A DNA stretch of 64,000 nt from Planctomycetota bacterium (GTDB lineage Bacteria > Planctomycetota > Planctomycetia > Pirellulales > PALSA-1355). Position numbers and translations under genes: made by a program. The notes under the pieces are model-generated. The model worked only from the letters and a program-made list of their open reading frames with translations, made no database searches and had not been told where the DNA came from. Below are positions 8,252 to 18,435 of the stretch, piece after piece; position 1 is the first letter of the stretch, and each line of letters opens with the position of its first letter. Where the stretch lies: NCBI GenBank assembly GCA_003389325.1, contig QQVE01000010.1, forward strand, positions 1 through 64,000. Direction: 5' to 3'.

Positions 8252-9421
8252 ATGGGCCATCAGCAGACCAAGACCCACCGTCCCGGAAAACACTCGTACC
8301 ATCAGATCGGGCTGGTGCGCGGCCAGTTTGGCAGCGTGCCCGAGGCGCAGTGGCTCGACCGCATTGCCGAGATCGGCTTCGACGGATGGGAAGAAGCCAG
8401 TTGGGAATTGGATCTGGCCAGTTGCGGCGACGATGCCGGAGCGAAAGCCTATGCCGAGAAACGCGTGGCCGAAGCGAAGAACCGCGGTATGGAAATTCTT
8501 TCGCTGGCTGCGCATCTGCAAGGCCAGGCACTGGGAGACGAACCGAGCGCCAAGACGCTGCAGTTTCTCGGCGGCGAGTGCGTCGAAGCTTATGCGAAAT
8601 GGCGCTCCGCTGGCAACGAACCGCCGCGCACCGATCCGTTTTACGTGCCCGACGACGTGGCCGAGATCGCCCGCAAGCAGGCATGCGACTCGCTGGTCAA
8701 TACCGTGCGGCTGGCCCACTTTATCGGCCAACTGGAAGATCGCATCGTGCCCGTCTCAGGTTTCGTCGGCTCGCCCGCGCATTGCTGGAGCCACTGGTTC
8801 CTGTTTCCGCCGCTCCCCAGTTCGCTCGGCGGTCACGAGATTCCGGACGTGTTTCAAGTCAGCCTCGAGCTTCTGGTGGAACGCTTCTCGCCGGTCTTTC
8901 AGGCGTGTCTGAAGTACGGCACGACGTTCAACCTGGAATGCCATCCCAGCGAACGCGCCATGGGCGACATCACCAGCGCCGGGGACTATCTGGCCGCATT
9001 GGACGCCGCCGGGTTCGAGAAGGCCGCCGGTTTCAACTTCGATTGTTCGCACATGGAGTGGCAAGGCGTCTCGGGAGTCGATTTTATCCGCACTTACGGC
9101 GACCGGATCCATTGTGCCCACATTAAGGGCGTGCAGGTCGCCAAAGGATACACCCGCAACGGCCTGCTGGGCGGCCATCGACCCATGGGCGACAAACACA
9201 ATGGCTGGAACTTCGTCACGGCCGGCACCGCCCGCGATGCCACCAATACCGAGGAGTTGCTGGTGGAATTAAACCGCGCGGGCTACTCGGGCGGCGTCTC
9301 CATCGAGTGGGAAGACAACGACGTTGAGCAGATGGCCGGAGCCGCGGCGGCGCTAGCGAACGTGCACCGGGCCGACCAACCCCCCAGCGGCATGCGGCAC
9401 GACGAGCAGCTCAAGGCGTAA
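8252..9421 (+). CDS. Sugar phosphate isomerase/epimerase (TIM barrel)
   Basis: The 389-residue cytoplasmic protein belongs to the xylose-isomerase-like TIM-barrel superfamily. The four metal ligands expected in this fold can be placed: a glutamate in NLECHPSE, an aspartate in NFDCSHMEW, a histidine in HCAHIKG and a glutamate in VSIEWED. No signal peptide or membrane segment is seen. It is divergent from the FAH-family gene, and the 110-base gap probably holds both promoters. Members of this group act on sugars, inositols or keto-inositols, and planctomycetes carry many paralogues. The substrate cannot be predicted. Confidence 0.85.
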   Translation: MGHQQTKTHRPGKHSYHQIGLVRGQFGSVPEAQWLDRIAEIGFDGWEEASWELDLASCGDDAGAKAYAEKRVAEAKNRGMEILSLAAHLQGQALGDEPSAKTLQFLGGECVEAYAKWRSAGNEPPRTDPFYVPDDVAEIARKQACDSLVNTVRLAHFIGQLEDRIVPVSGFVGSPAHCWSHWFLFPPLPSSLGGHEIPDVFQVSLELLVERFSPVFQACLKYGTTFNLECHPSERAMGDITSAGDYLAALDAAGFEKAAGFNFDCSHMEWQGVSGVDFIRTYGDRIHCAHIKGVQVAKGYTRNGLLGGHRPMGDKHNGWNFVTAGTARDATNTEELLVELNRAGYSGGVSIEWEDNDVEQMAGAAAALANVHRADQPPSGMRHDEQLKA

Positions 9422-9578
9422 GGTTTTCGCCGGTCGGACACAAGTCGGAAACCCCTAGCCCGGCTAGCCTTATGGTCCGGCGTATCGAAGAAGAATTTCT
9501 TTGCACGCCGGCCAAGATCGAACATACTAAAGCGAATAGCCTGCCGAGTGGGTTACCTCGCTTTACGTGGAGGTCAAG

Positions 9579-9908
9579 ATGGAAGCACATTCCTTGTTTG
9601 ACAAGCTGTCCAGCCACGATTTGGTCGCGCTGGCGGGCATAGGCGTCGGCGTGATCGCGATCCTCGGCGGCTTCACTGTAGCAATCGTCAAGGTGGTTTC
9701 GAGCAACAGGCGCCGGTCGCAGCTCGACGACATAGAAGCCACCCTTAAGCTGGAGATGATTCAGCAAGGCATGTCGGCCGCGGACATCAAGCAAGTGCTC
9801 GAAGCCCGAGTGCCGGGCAACCAATCGATCGTTCAGGACATGATGAACCACCATCGCGAGCACTTCGCCGGCCACGGTGGCTGGCGCAAGGCCTGCGGCA
9901 AGACCTAG
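9579..9908 (+). CDS. Small membrane protein, paralogue A
   Basis: A 109-residue protein of unknown function. One transmembrane helix lies near residues 16-38 (LAGIGVGVIAILGGFTVAIV). It is followed by a basic stretch (SNRRRSQ) and a soluble amphipathic tail. The start is the ATG at 9579, with GGAGG 6 bases upstream; a GTG four codons earlier overlaps that ribosome site. The segment from RRSQLDDIEATLK to VLEAR is nearly repeated in the next gene, so the two are paralogues. The basic residues after the helix suggest the tail is cytoplasmic. No catalytic motif is visible. Confidence 0.7.
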   Translation: MEAHSLFDKLSSHDLVALAGIGVGVIAILGGFTVAIVKVVSSNRRRSQLDDIEATLKLEMIQQGMSAADIKQVLEARVPGNQSIVQDMMNHHREHFAGHGGWRKACGKT

Positions 9909-9932
9909 TCATTCGTTCGCTCGGGGATTCCC

Positions 9933-10211
9933 ATGCCACTACTGCTTGCCGCCGGCGAAGAAGAAATCGTCATCGTTGCCCTGCCGATTCTCTCCGGCCT
10001 GGTGGTCCTGATGACGATGATCATCACCTATCACGCCCGCCGCTCACAGCGCGACGACATGGAAGCCACGCTGAAGATGGAGATGATTCAGCAAGGCCGC
10101 TCGGCTGAAGAGATCGAACGCGTCCTGGCCGCACGCTTCGGCGATCATCGGACGCACCGCCGGCCCCCAGCCCAGGGTCTCGCCCGCGGTCCGGCGCGCG
10201 GCAACACCTAG
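9933..10211 (+). CDS. Small membrane protein, paralogue B
   Basis: A 92-residue protein of unknown function, 24 bases after its paralogue and probably in the same transcript. A single transmembrane helix covers about residues 12-34 (IVALPILSGLVVLMTMIITY). After it comes RRSQRDDMEATLKMEMIQQG and then SAEEIERVLAARFG, closely matching the upstream protein. The last 20 residues are rich in Arg, Pro and Gly and have no counterpart. The shared charged helix could mediate oligomer formation between the two products, but that is a guess. Confidence 0.7.
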   Translation: MPLLLAAGEEEIVIVALPILSGLVVLMTMIITYHARRSQRDDMEATLKMEMIQQGRSAEEIERVLAARFGDHRTHRRPPAQGLARGPARGNT

Positions 10212-10242
10212 CACGGCTTTCTCGAGCGAAGTCACACGCCGC

Positions 10243-11130
10243 TTACTTCGGCCAGTGCTCGGCGATCTTGCGCCGCAGGAACTCGGCGCTGCGCTGGAGC
10301 TGCTCGATCCCGTCGACTCCGTCCTCAATGCTGATCCAGCCGTCGAAGCCAACGCCGGCCAGCGTGCTGAAGATCGCGTCGTAGTCGTTCATTCCCTGGC
10401 CGATCTCACCGTGGCGCAGCCGCTTGGCGTAGCCGACGCTGTCCTCCTCCTTGCGCAGGTCTTCGATCGTGCCTTCGGCCAGGTAGCGATCGCTGGCGTG
10501 CATCGTCACCACGCGCTGCTTCACACGATCGAGCAGTTCGAGCGGATCCTCGCCGGCCAGGAACGTGTTGCTGGGATCGTAGTTTACGCCAAAGTGCGGC
10601 GAGTGGATCTTGTCGACCAGATCGCAGAACACGTCCATGTGCTGAGCGAACTCGGGAAACTGCCAGTAGTTGTCCTTGTAGTGATTTTCCAGAATCAACG
10701 TCACGCCGCCGGCCGACGCATGCGGAATGCAGGCCTCGATGCACTCGGCGGCGAAACGAATGCCGTCCTCGCGCGAAACTTCCGGGCGGCGCTGACCGGA
10801 AAGCACTCGGCAGTATTGCCCGCCGAGTTGGACTGTCATGTCGATCCAGCCCTTCTCCAAATCAATCTGCTGCTGACGAAACTCCGGATCGGGGTGCGTG
10901 AAGTCCGGCGAGCAGCAGAGCATGGGGATCGAAAGCCCCTTGTCCTCCACCAGCTTCCGCGACTCGCACCACATCGCGCGATCCTCGAGCTCCAGGAACC
11001 CGCAGTAGAACTCGAGCCCGTCGATATCGAGCTTCGACGCGGCCAATTCCACCCAGTCGCGGATGGTCATTGAACCGTGGACGACGAGGTTGTCCATGTA
11101 GGCTTTCGGGAACGCAGCGAGCTTGGGCAT
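10243..11130 (-). CDS. Sugar phosphate isomerase/epimerase (TIM barrel)
   Basis: A second xylose-isomerase-like TIM-barrel protein, 295 residues. The metal ligands are a glutamate in TLILENHYKD, an aspartate in FGVNYDPSN, a histidine in VTMHASDRY and a glutamate in ISIEDGVDG. It lies 86 bases downstream of the SDR gene on the same strand, with an imperfect inverted repeat between them. It is probably the last gene of a catabolic cluster that also holds an alcohol dehydrogenase and a hexulose-phosphate-synthase-like enzyme. The likely role is isomerisation or epimerisation of a keto sugar. The substrate is unknown. Confidence 0.85.
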   Translation of the reverse strand: MPKLAAFPKAYMDNLVVHGSMTIRDWVELAASKLDIDGLEFYCGFLELEDRAMWCESRKLVEDKGLSIPMLCCSPDFTHPDPEFRQQQIDLEKGWIDMTVQLGGQYCRVLSGQRRPEVSREDGIRFAAECIEACIPHASAGGVTLILENHYKDNYWQFPEFAQHMDVFCDLVDKIHSPHFGVNYDPSNTFLAGEDPLELLDRVKQRVVTMHASDRYLAEGTIEDLRKEEDSVGYAKRLRHGEIGQGMNDYDAIFSTLAGVGFDGWISIEDGVDGIEQLQRSAEFLRRKIAEHWPK

Positions 11131-11149
11131 GGGAAGAAGGGGGTTCGGA

Positions 11150-11220
11150 GTTAGGGATCAGGGATTGAAAGGAGGTCGAGGCCGGGCCCATAATTCCAGC
11201 CCCTAAATCCTGACCCCTAC
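11150..11220. repeat. Imperfect inverted repeat in an intergenic gap
   Basis: GTTAGGGATCAGGGATT at 11150-11166 is a near-reverse complement of TAAATCCTGACCCCTAC at 11204-11220. The right arm covers the SDR stop codon. It resembles a dispersed repeat element and could attenuate transcription into the epimerase gene. Confidence 0.4.
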
Positions 11221-11993
11221 GTGACTTCCTTCGGTGGGTTGCGGCCGACGACGGGGTGCTGCTCCAGGTCAACGATGCTGCCAGAAATGGGATAGCTCTC
11301 GTCGCTGATCCAATACACCGCGGCGGCGGCGATCTCCTCGGGCTTCAGCAGCCGGCCGGCCGGAGCCTTGGTGCGCGGCACGCGGTCGGGCCAATCCGAA
11401 GGCAGCCCGTCGGCGATCTTCACGTGGTACTCGTTGGGCGTCAGCACCCAACCGACGTTAAAGTGGTTTACCCGCACGCCCTCGAACGCCAGCGCGTCGC
11501 CCAGGTTCCGCGACATCGTCAACAAGCCGCCCTTGGACATCGAATAGGCCAACAGGTTGGCTTCGCCGCAGTAGCCGTTGAGCGAGCCGATATTCAACAC
11601 GGCTCCCCGGGTCTTCTTCAAATGGGGTACTGCCGCTTGCACCAACAACATGGGCGCACGCAGGTTGATCGCCATGATGCGATCGAACAACGCGGCGTCG
11701 GTGTTTTCCAGATTGCTGCGCTGCACTGTAGCGGCGTTATTCACCAGCGCGTCGAGCTTGCCGAAGGCCTTGACCACCGCGTCGATCATTCGCTGCGGCG
11801 CCTGCGAGTCGGCGATGTCGTCAACGTGCAACGCACAACGCCCGCCCAACTCGTGCACTAGCGCCTGCCCGCGCTGCTCGTCGCGACCGTGAATGAGCAC
11901 GTGGGCCCCCTCGGCCACGGCACGGCGTGCGATCGCCTCGCCGATGCCGGTGGTGCTACCGGTCACGAGAATGGCTTTGTTTTCTAGCCGCAT
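11217..11993 (-). CDS. SDR family oxidoreductase
   Basis: A classical short-chain dehydrogenase of 258 residues. The cofactor motif is TGSTTGIG near residue 12, NNAAT marks the central strand, and the catalytic tetrad is seen as S in NIGSLNGYCG, then Y and K in YSMSKGG. The acidic residue pattern after strand 2 is HGRDEQR, with Arg near the NADP phosphate position, so NADP use is possible. The ATG at 11993 is chosen. A TTG eight codons upstream directly abuts the stop of the preceding alcohol dehydrogenase gene. Coupling with that gene suggests successive oxidation steps in one pathway. Confidence 0.88.
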   Translation of the reverse strand: MRLENKAILVTGSTTGIGEAIARRAVAEGAHVLIHGRDEQRGQALVHELGGRCALHVDDIADSQAPQRMIDAVVKAFGKLDALVNNAATVQRSNLENTDAALFDRIMAINLRAPMLLVQAAVPHLKKTRGAVLNIGSLNGYCGEANLLAYSMSKGGLLTMSRNLGDALAFEGVRVNHFNVGWVLTPNEYHVKIADGLPSDWPDRVPRTKAPAGRLLKPEEIAAAAVYWISDESYPISGSIVDLEQHPVVGRNPPKEVT

Positions 11994-12017
11994 GGCGAAG
12001 CGCGACGCCTTCGTCAA

Positions 12018-13040
12018 CTAAGGTTTGAGCACCGCCTTGACGATCTGGCCGGAGTGCATCTTCTCGAATGCCTCGTGCCACTGTTCCAGCGGCCACACGC
12101 CGCCCATGATCTTCTCGACGTCGAGCAGTTTCGTGTCCAACAGCCGGATGACCCGTTCCCAAATCGGCCAGTTGTGGCTGAAGCTGCCCCGCAGCGTGAT
12201 GTTCTTTTGCACGAGCGGATCGAGCGAGTGTCCGTAGGGAAGTTTGCCCCAGCCGACCTTTGTCACCCAGCCGGCGGGCCGTACGATCTCGAGCGCCGTC
12301 TTCAGCGTGGCCGAGATGCCGGCCGCGTCGATCACGCCGTCGACGCCCAGCCCGTCGCCTTCGCGAGACCATTCTTCCAAACCGTCGACGATCGAAACGC
12401 AGCCGAATTGCTCACCGATCGCCAACCGCTCGCGATCGCGCTCCAAGCCCACGACGGCAACTTCGGCTCCCTGCAAGCGAGCGATTGCCGCACACAATAG
12501 GCCGATCGGGCCGGGCCCCAGGACGACCACGCGATCGCCGGGCTTAATGTTCGAATTGACCGCCACGGCGTTGTAGGCCACGCAGCACGGCTCGGTGAGC
12601 CCCGCCTTTTCGATCGGAAGCGTGTCGGGCAGATGATGAAGACACCGCGCCGGCACGCGTACAAAGCGGGTCATGGCCCCATTCACGCCATAGCCGAAGC
12701 CCTTGCGCGTCGGATCGAGGTTGTAGAGCCCCTGCTTCGTGAGCGGGCTGTCCAGATCGATCACCGCGGCCGTCTCGCTCACGCCGCGGTCCCCTTCCCG
12801 CCAGCCGTGAACGTTCTTGCCCAATTCGGCCACGACGCCGGCAAACTCGTGCCCCAGCACCACCGGGTAGTTCACCGGCCAGCTATGCTCGGCCGTCCAC
12901 TGGTGCAGGTCGCTGCCGCACACGCCCACGGCGCCGACTTCCAGCAGCACGTCGTCTGCGCCGATCGAGGGCTTCTCGACCTCGCGCATCTCGACGTTGA
13001 ACTTCTCGGGACCGTAATTGACGACGCCGGGTGAATTCAT
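12018..13040 (-). CDS. Zinc-dependent alcohol dehydrogenase, MDR family
   Basis: A medium-chain dehydrogenase of 340 residues, most like sorbitol or threonine dehydrogenases. The catalytic zinc site is recognisable in GVCGSDLHQW and GHEFAGVV. The nucleotide-binding glycine motif is VVLGPGPIGLL. The lobe that normally carries four structural-zinc cysteines instead reads SETAAVIDLDSPLTKQ, so the structural zinc is missing. It overlaps the upstream hexulose-phosphate-synthase-like gene by 4 bases and abuts the downstream SDR gene, so the three are translationally coupled. It probably oxidises a secondary hydroxyl of a sugar or sugar acid. Confidence 0.88.
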   Translation of the reverse strand: MNSPGVVNYGPEKFNVEMREVEKPSIGADDVLLEVGAVGVCGSDLHQWTAEHSWPVNYPVVLGHEFAGVVAELGKNVHGWREGDRGVSETAAVIDLDSPLTKQGLYNLDPTRKGFGYGVNGAMTRFVRVPARCLHHLPDTLPIEKAGLTEPCCVAYNAVAVNSNIKPGDRVVVLGPGPIGLLCAAIARLQGAEVAVVGLERDRERLAIGEQFGCVSIVDGLEEWSREGDGLGVDGVIDAAGISATLKTALEIVRPAGWVTKVGWGKLPYGHSLDPLVQKNITLRGSFSHNWPIWERVIRLLDTKLLDVEKIMGGVWPLEQWHEAFEKMHSGQIVKAVLKP

Positions 13041-13747
13041 TTTTTCTTTCCTACGGGCACATCGCCGTATGCATGAACTTCCTCGCAGATCAAACGCAGC
13101 GATCCCTCCAGATCGCCGCTGGCCGTCTTGAACGCATCGGCGTCAATCGTCAGCGGCGCCCCCAGCACGACCAGCGGCGCGCCATACTCGGGCGTCTGCA
13201 CGGCCTGTTCCAGACTCAAGCCGCCCACCGCCTGCACGGGAATGTCGACCGCCTCGACAACCTCGCGCAACTGATCCAACGGGCTGGGCATCCGCTCGCC
13301 GCGCGCGGCGATGCCACGCCGCTCGTCGTAGCCGATGTGGTGAATCACGTAGTCGCAGCCCAGGTCTTCCAGGAACCGGGCACCGGCGACCATGTCGCCG
13401 CTGACCATGTTGTCGCCCATCACCTCGACGCCGAAATCCTTGCCCGCCTTCACGACGCAGCGGATCGTCTCCTCGTGGGCTTGAGCCATCACCACCACGT
13501 GCGTGGCGCCCGCCTTGGCCATCATCTCGGCTTCGAGGTAGCCGCCGTCCATCGTCTTCAGGTCGGCCACGATCGGAGTGTCGGGGAATCGCTCGCGCAG
13601 CGCGCGCACGCCGTGCATGCCTTCGGCGATGATCAAGGGCGTGCCGGCCTCGAGCCAATCGACGCCGGCACGCATCGCCGTTTCGGCCGTTTCGAGGGCC
13701 TCTTCCTTGGTCGTGATATCAAGCGAAATCTGGACAATGGGCTTCAT
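13037..13747 (-). CDS. Hexulose-6-phosphate synthase-like (OMP decarboxylase superfamily) protein
   Basis: A 236-residue beta/alpha barrel of the OMP decarboxylase/HPS/KGPDC superfamily. The defining D-x-K-x-x-D motif is present as ADLKTMDGG, and the phosphate-binding end of the barrel includes VQAVGGLS and GAPLT. These enzymes either condense formaldehyde with ribulose 5-phosphate or decarboxylate 3-keto-L-gulonate 6-phosphate. No hexuloisomerase gene lies nearby. The company of two dehydrogenases and an epimerase fits sugar-acid catabolism at least as well as formaldehyde fixation. It is the first gene of the minus-strand cluster. Confidence 0.78.
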   Translation of the reverse strand: MKPIVQISLDITTKEEALETAETAMRAGVDWLEAGTPLIIAEGMHGVRALRERFPDTPIVADLKTMDGGYLEAEMMAKAGATHVVVMAQAHEETIRCVVKAGKDFGVEVMGDNMVSGDMVAGARFLEDLGCDYVIHHIGYDERRGIAARGERMPSPLDQLREVVEAVDIPVQAVGGLSLEQAVQTPEYGAPLVVLGAPLTIDADAFKTASGDLEGSLRLICEEVHAYGDVPVGKKK

Positions 13748-13850
13748 CGGGGTACGCCGGGGGCATTGGTTTTGAGTTTGGCCGACAAAGAGACGCCGGA
13801 CGGCAATGCGTCGGCCGCGCCTGTGGTCTTAGCGCAGGGATTGCGGTCTT

Positions 13851-13856
13851 TATAAT
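13851..13856 (+). promoter_or_regulatory. Possible -10 box of the mqnA-mqnC operon
   Basis: A perfect TATAAT lies 84 bases before the mqnA start. The -35 region 17 bases upstream (CTTAGC) is weak. Confidence 0.35.
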
Positions 13857-14723
13857 GACGTTTCGTGAAAAGAATCTCAAGCACCCCGCCGCCCGGACGC
13901 GGCTCGGGTGCCGCCTGCTCGGAGGTTCGCCAGAAGAACATGAGCATGAGCCGAAAACTGCGCGTCGGCGCGGTCAACTACCTGAACACCAAGCCCCTGA
14001 TCTACGGCTGGGAGCAGCATGCCCACGAGGCCGACCTGGTGCTCGATTATCCCAGCCGCCTGGCCGAAGACCTGGCCGAGGGCCGCCTGGACGTGGCCCT
14101 GATCCCCTCGGTCGAGTTTTTTCACGACCCGACCTACACGATCGTTTCTAATGCCTGCATCGCCTGCCGGGGCCCGGTGCTCTCGGTGAAGCTGTTCAGC
14201 CGGGGTCCGATCGAAAAGGTGCGCACGCTGGCCCTGGACGACGGCTCACGCACTAGCGTCGCCCTGGTGCGGGTCCTGCTCGAAGAGCGCTACGGTGTGA
14301 AGCCGCAACTGGAGCGGCTGCCGCTCGACGCCTCGATCGACGACACGCAGGCCGACGCGGTGCTGTTGATCGGCGATCGGGCCATCCATTCGCCGCGCGG
14401 TCGCTTCGAGGTAGTTTGGGATCTGGGCGACGAGTGGTGCCGCTGGACCGAGTTGCCTTTCGTGTTCGCCATGTGGGTTGCTCGCGCCGGGGTCGAGCTG
14501 AGCGGGATCGATGTCGCCCTGGCGGCGGCTCGCGACGCGGGTTTGGCCCACCTGCCAGAGATCGCGGCACGTGAAGCGGCCCCCCTGGGCCTGACACAAC
14601 CACAATGCCTCTCCTACCTGCGCGACAACCTGTACTTCTACTTGCAGGAGCGCGAGCTGCGCGGGCTGGAACTGTTCTATAACAAGGCCGCCCAGTTGGG
14701 ACTGGCGCCTGCCGGAGTCGAAT

Positions 14724-15808
<1,085 letters not shown>

Positions 15809-15812
<4 letters not shown>

Positions 15813-17200
15813 TGGTGGAACCCGCTGGCTTCGCTGGACGAAAGCGACTTGCTGACCGGATGCTTTTCAAAGTGCTCGAGCGCCGCCTTCATGTCGCCAA
15901 CGAGCAGGCGTGCCAGATCTCGGCTCACGCCGTGGCGAATCAGCACGCGTTGCACGACAACATCTTCCTGATCCGGCGGCAGCGAATACGCCGGCACGAG
16001 CCAGCCCCGGCTGCGGAGACGATCGGCGTAGTCGTAAAGGTTGAAGGTCACTTTCGCACTGGGCTTTAGTGTCCAGCACGCGCCTGGGATGCCGCCCACG
16101 CCGTCGTAGAGGATTTCAAACGGGCCCATCTTGGCCACTTCCTTGGCCATCCATTGGCCAGTTTCGGCGCAGGCTTCCTGCGTCTTGCGGTAGCCGTCGT
16201 GTCCCAGCCGCAGAAAGTTGTAGTACTGGCAGGCGATCTGCCCGCCGGGCCGCGAAAAGTTCAGCGCGAACGTGGGCATGTCGCCGCCCAGGTAGTTGAC
16301 CATGAACACCAGGTCCTCGGGCAACTCCTGGCGATCGCGCCAGACGACCCAGCCGCATCCCAGCGGTGTGAGCCCGAACTTGTGGCCCGACGTGTTGATC
16401 GATTTCACTCGGTCCAGCCGGAAATCCCACTTCACGTCCGGGTGGATAAAGGGCGCCAGAAAGCCGCCGCTGGCACCGTCGACGTGGACCGGAATATCCC
16501 ACCCCTTGTCGGCTTGCAGCTTGTCGAGCGCCTTGCAGATCTCCTCGACCGGCTCGTAGGTCATCACGAACGTGACGCCCAACGTGGGCACGACGCCGAT
16601 CGTGTTCTCGTCGCAGCGCTTGATCACTTCCTTGCCGTTGAGGATCAATCGCCCCTCTTCCATCGGCACCTCGCGCAGCTCAACGTCGAAGTAGCGGGCG
16701 CACTTGTGCCAACAAACCTGCACGGGGCCGCAGATCATGTTCGGCTTGTCCGTCGGCTTGCCGGCCGCCTTCTGCCGGGCCCGCCAGCGCCACTTCATGG
16801 CCAGGCCGCCGAGCATGGCCGCTTCGCTTGAGCCGGTCGTCGAGCAGCCCACCGTGTTGTCGGACTGCGGTGAGTTCCACAAATCGGCCAGCATGTGTAC
16901 GCACCGCCGCTCGAGCTCGGCCGTCTGCGGATACTCGTCCTTGTCGATCATGTTCTTGTCCCAGCACTCGGCCAGCAGCCGCTGCGCTTCCGGCTCGCTC
17001 CAGGTCTGGCAGAAGGTGGCCAGGTTCATGCGCGAGTTGCCGTCGAGCATCAGCTCGTCGTGGACGATCGCATAGGCGTGCTCGGCGCTGCGTTCCGACT
17101 TCGGAAAGCGGTACTTGGGCACCGATACCGACAAGTCCGTCGAGGCGTAGACGTCTTCCAGCAATTCGTCTCGAACGTCGTCGCGTTGGGTGAGGGCCAT
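15809..17200 (-). CDS. gad: Glutamate decarboxylase
   Basis: A PLP enzyme that converts glutamate to GABA and CO2 while consuming a proton, commonly linked to acid resistance. The 463-residue product matches the length of bacterial GadB (466). The cofactor lysine is in NTSGHKFG. Substrate and cofactor residues lie in CSTTGSSEA and VHVDGASGG. The start at 17200 is chosen for family length and for AGGAG 8 bases upstream. A strong hairpin with a T-run lies just upstream in the leader. No glutamate/GABA antiporter is adjacent, so a GABA-shunt role is also possible. Confidence 0.93.
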
Positions 17201-17651
17201 GTGCGTCTCCTGCCGACCTGGCGAAAAGCCCCCAACGGCGTCTCGGCCGGTTGCAGGGGCGTTTTTTCGTGCGAAAGAGACCGCAGTATAGCGGCGAGGT
17301 TCCAACGCGCGTACCGGAAACGGCTGCTGGCCCGTGCGATTGCCGGCCCCCCGTCGATGCCGCCCCACTGAGGGTTGAATCGATCGCAAACATCACAGCG
17401 ATTGCATCGCTCGCGCCTCGGCCATCGGCCCCGAGGCCAAGCGACGAGGGTGGTGGCCCTGGACCGCGTGCGCCGTGTATGTTGGGGAGCACACGGAAAC
17501 GCAACGTCCGATCCTGCGGCGCTACTGCCCCAGGCGGAGGCGTTCTTATGGTACCCTTACAGTATCTGCGCCCTCTGTCCCCAGCGGCTCTCCACAGGGA
17601 CGGCGCGCGACAGTCCCCGTCTCGCGGCCTGCCGGTGATGCGCGACTCAAG
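17201..17651. other. Divergent intergenic region between gad and the ABC genes
   Basis: About 450 bases without a convincing gene. It holds the gad leader hairpin at 17228-17267. On the plus side there is an AT-richer stretch near 17550-17575 that could hold the promoter of the ABC operon, but no clear -35/-10 pair was found. Confidence 0.4.
17228..17267. terminator. Leader hairpin upstream of gad
   Basis: GCCCC and AACGGC on the left pair with GCCGGTT and GGGGC on the right, with one bulge. On the minus strand the stem is followed by TTTT and then the gad ribosome site. On the plus strand it is followed by GTTTTTT. It could work as a leader attenuator for gad or as a plus-strand terminator. 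Confidence 0.5.
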
Positions 17652-18416
<765 letters not shown>

Positions 18417-18435
18417 GGAACCGAACGGGCAATCG

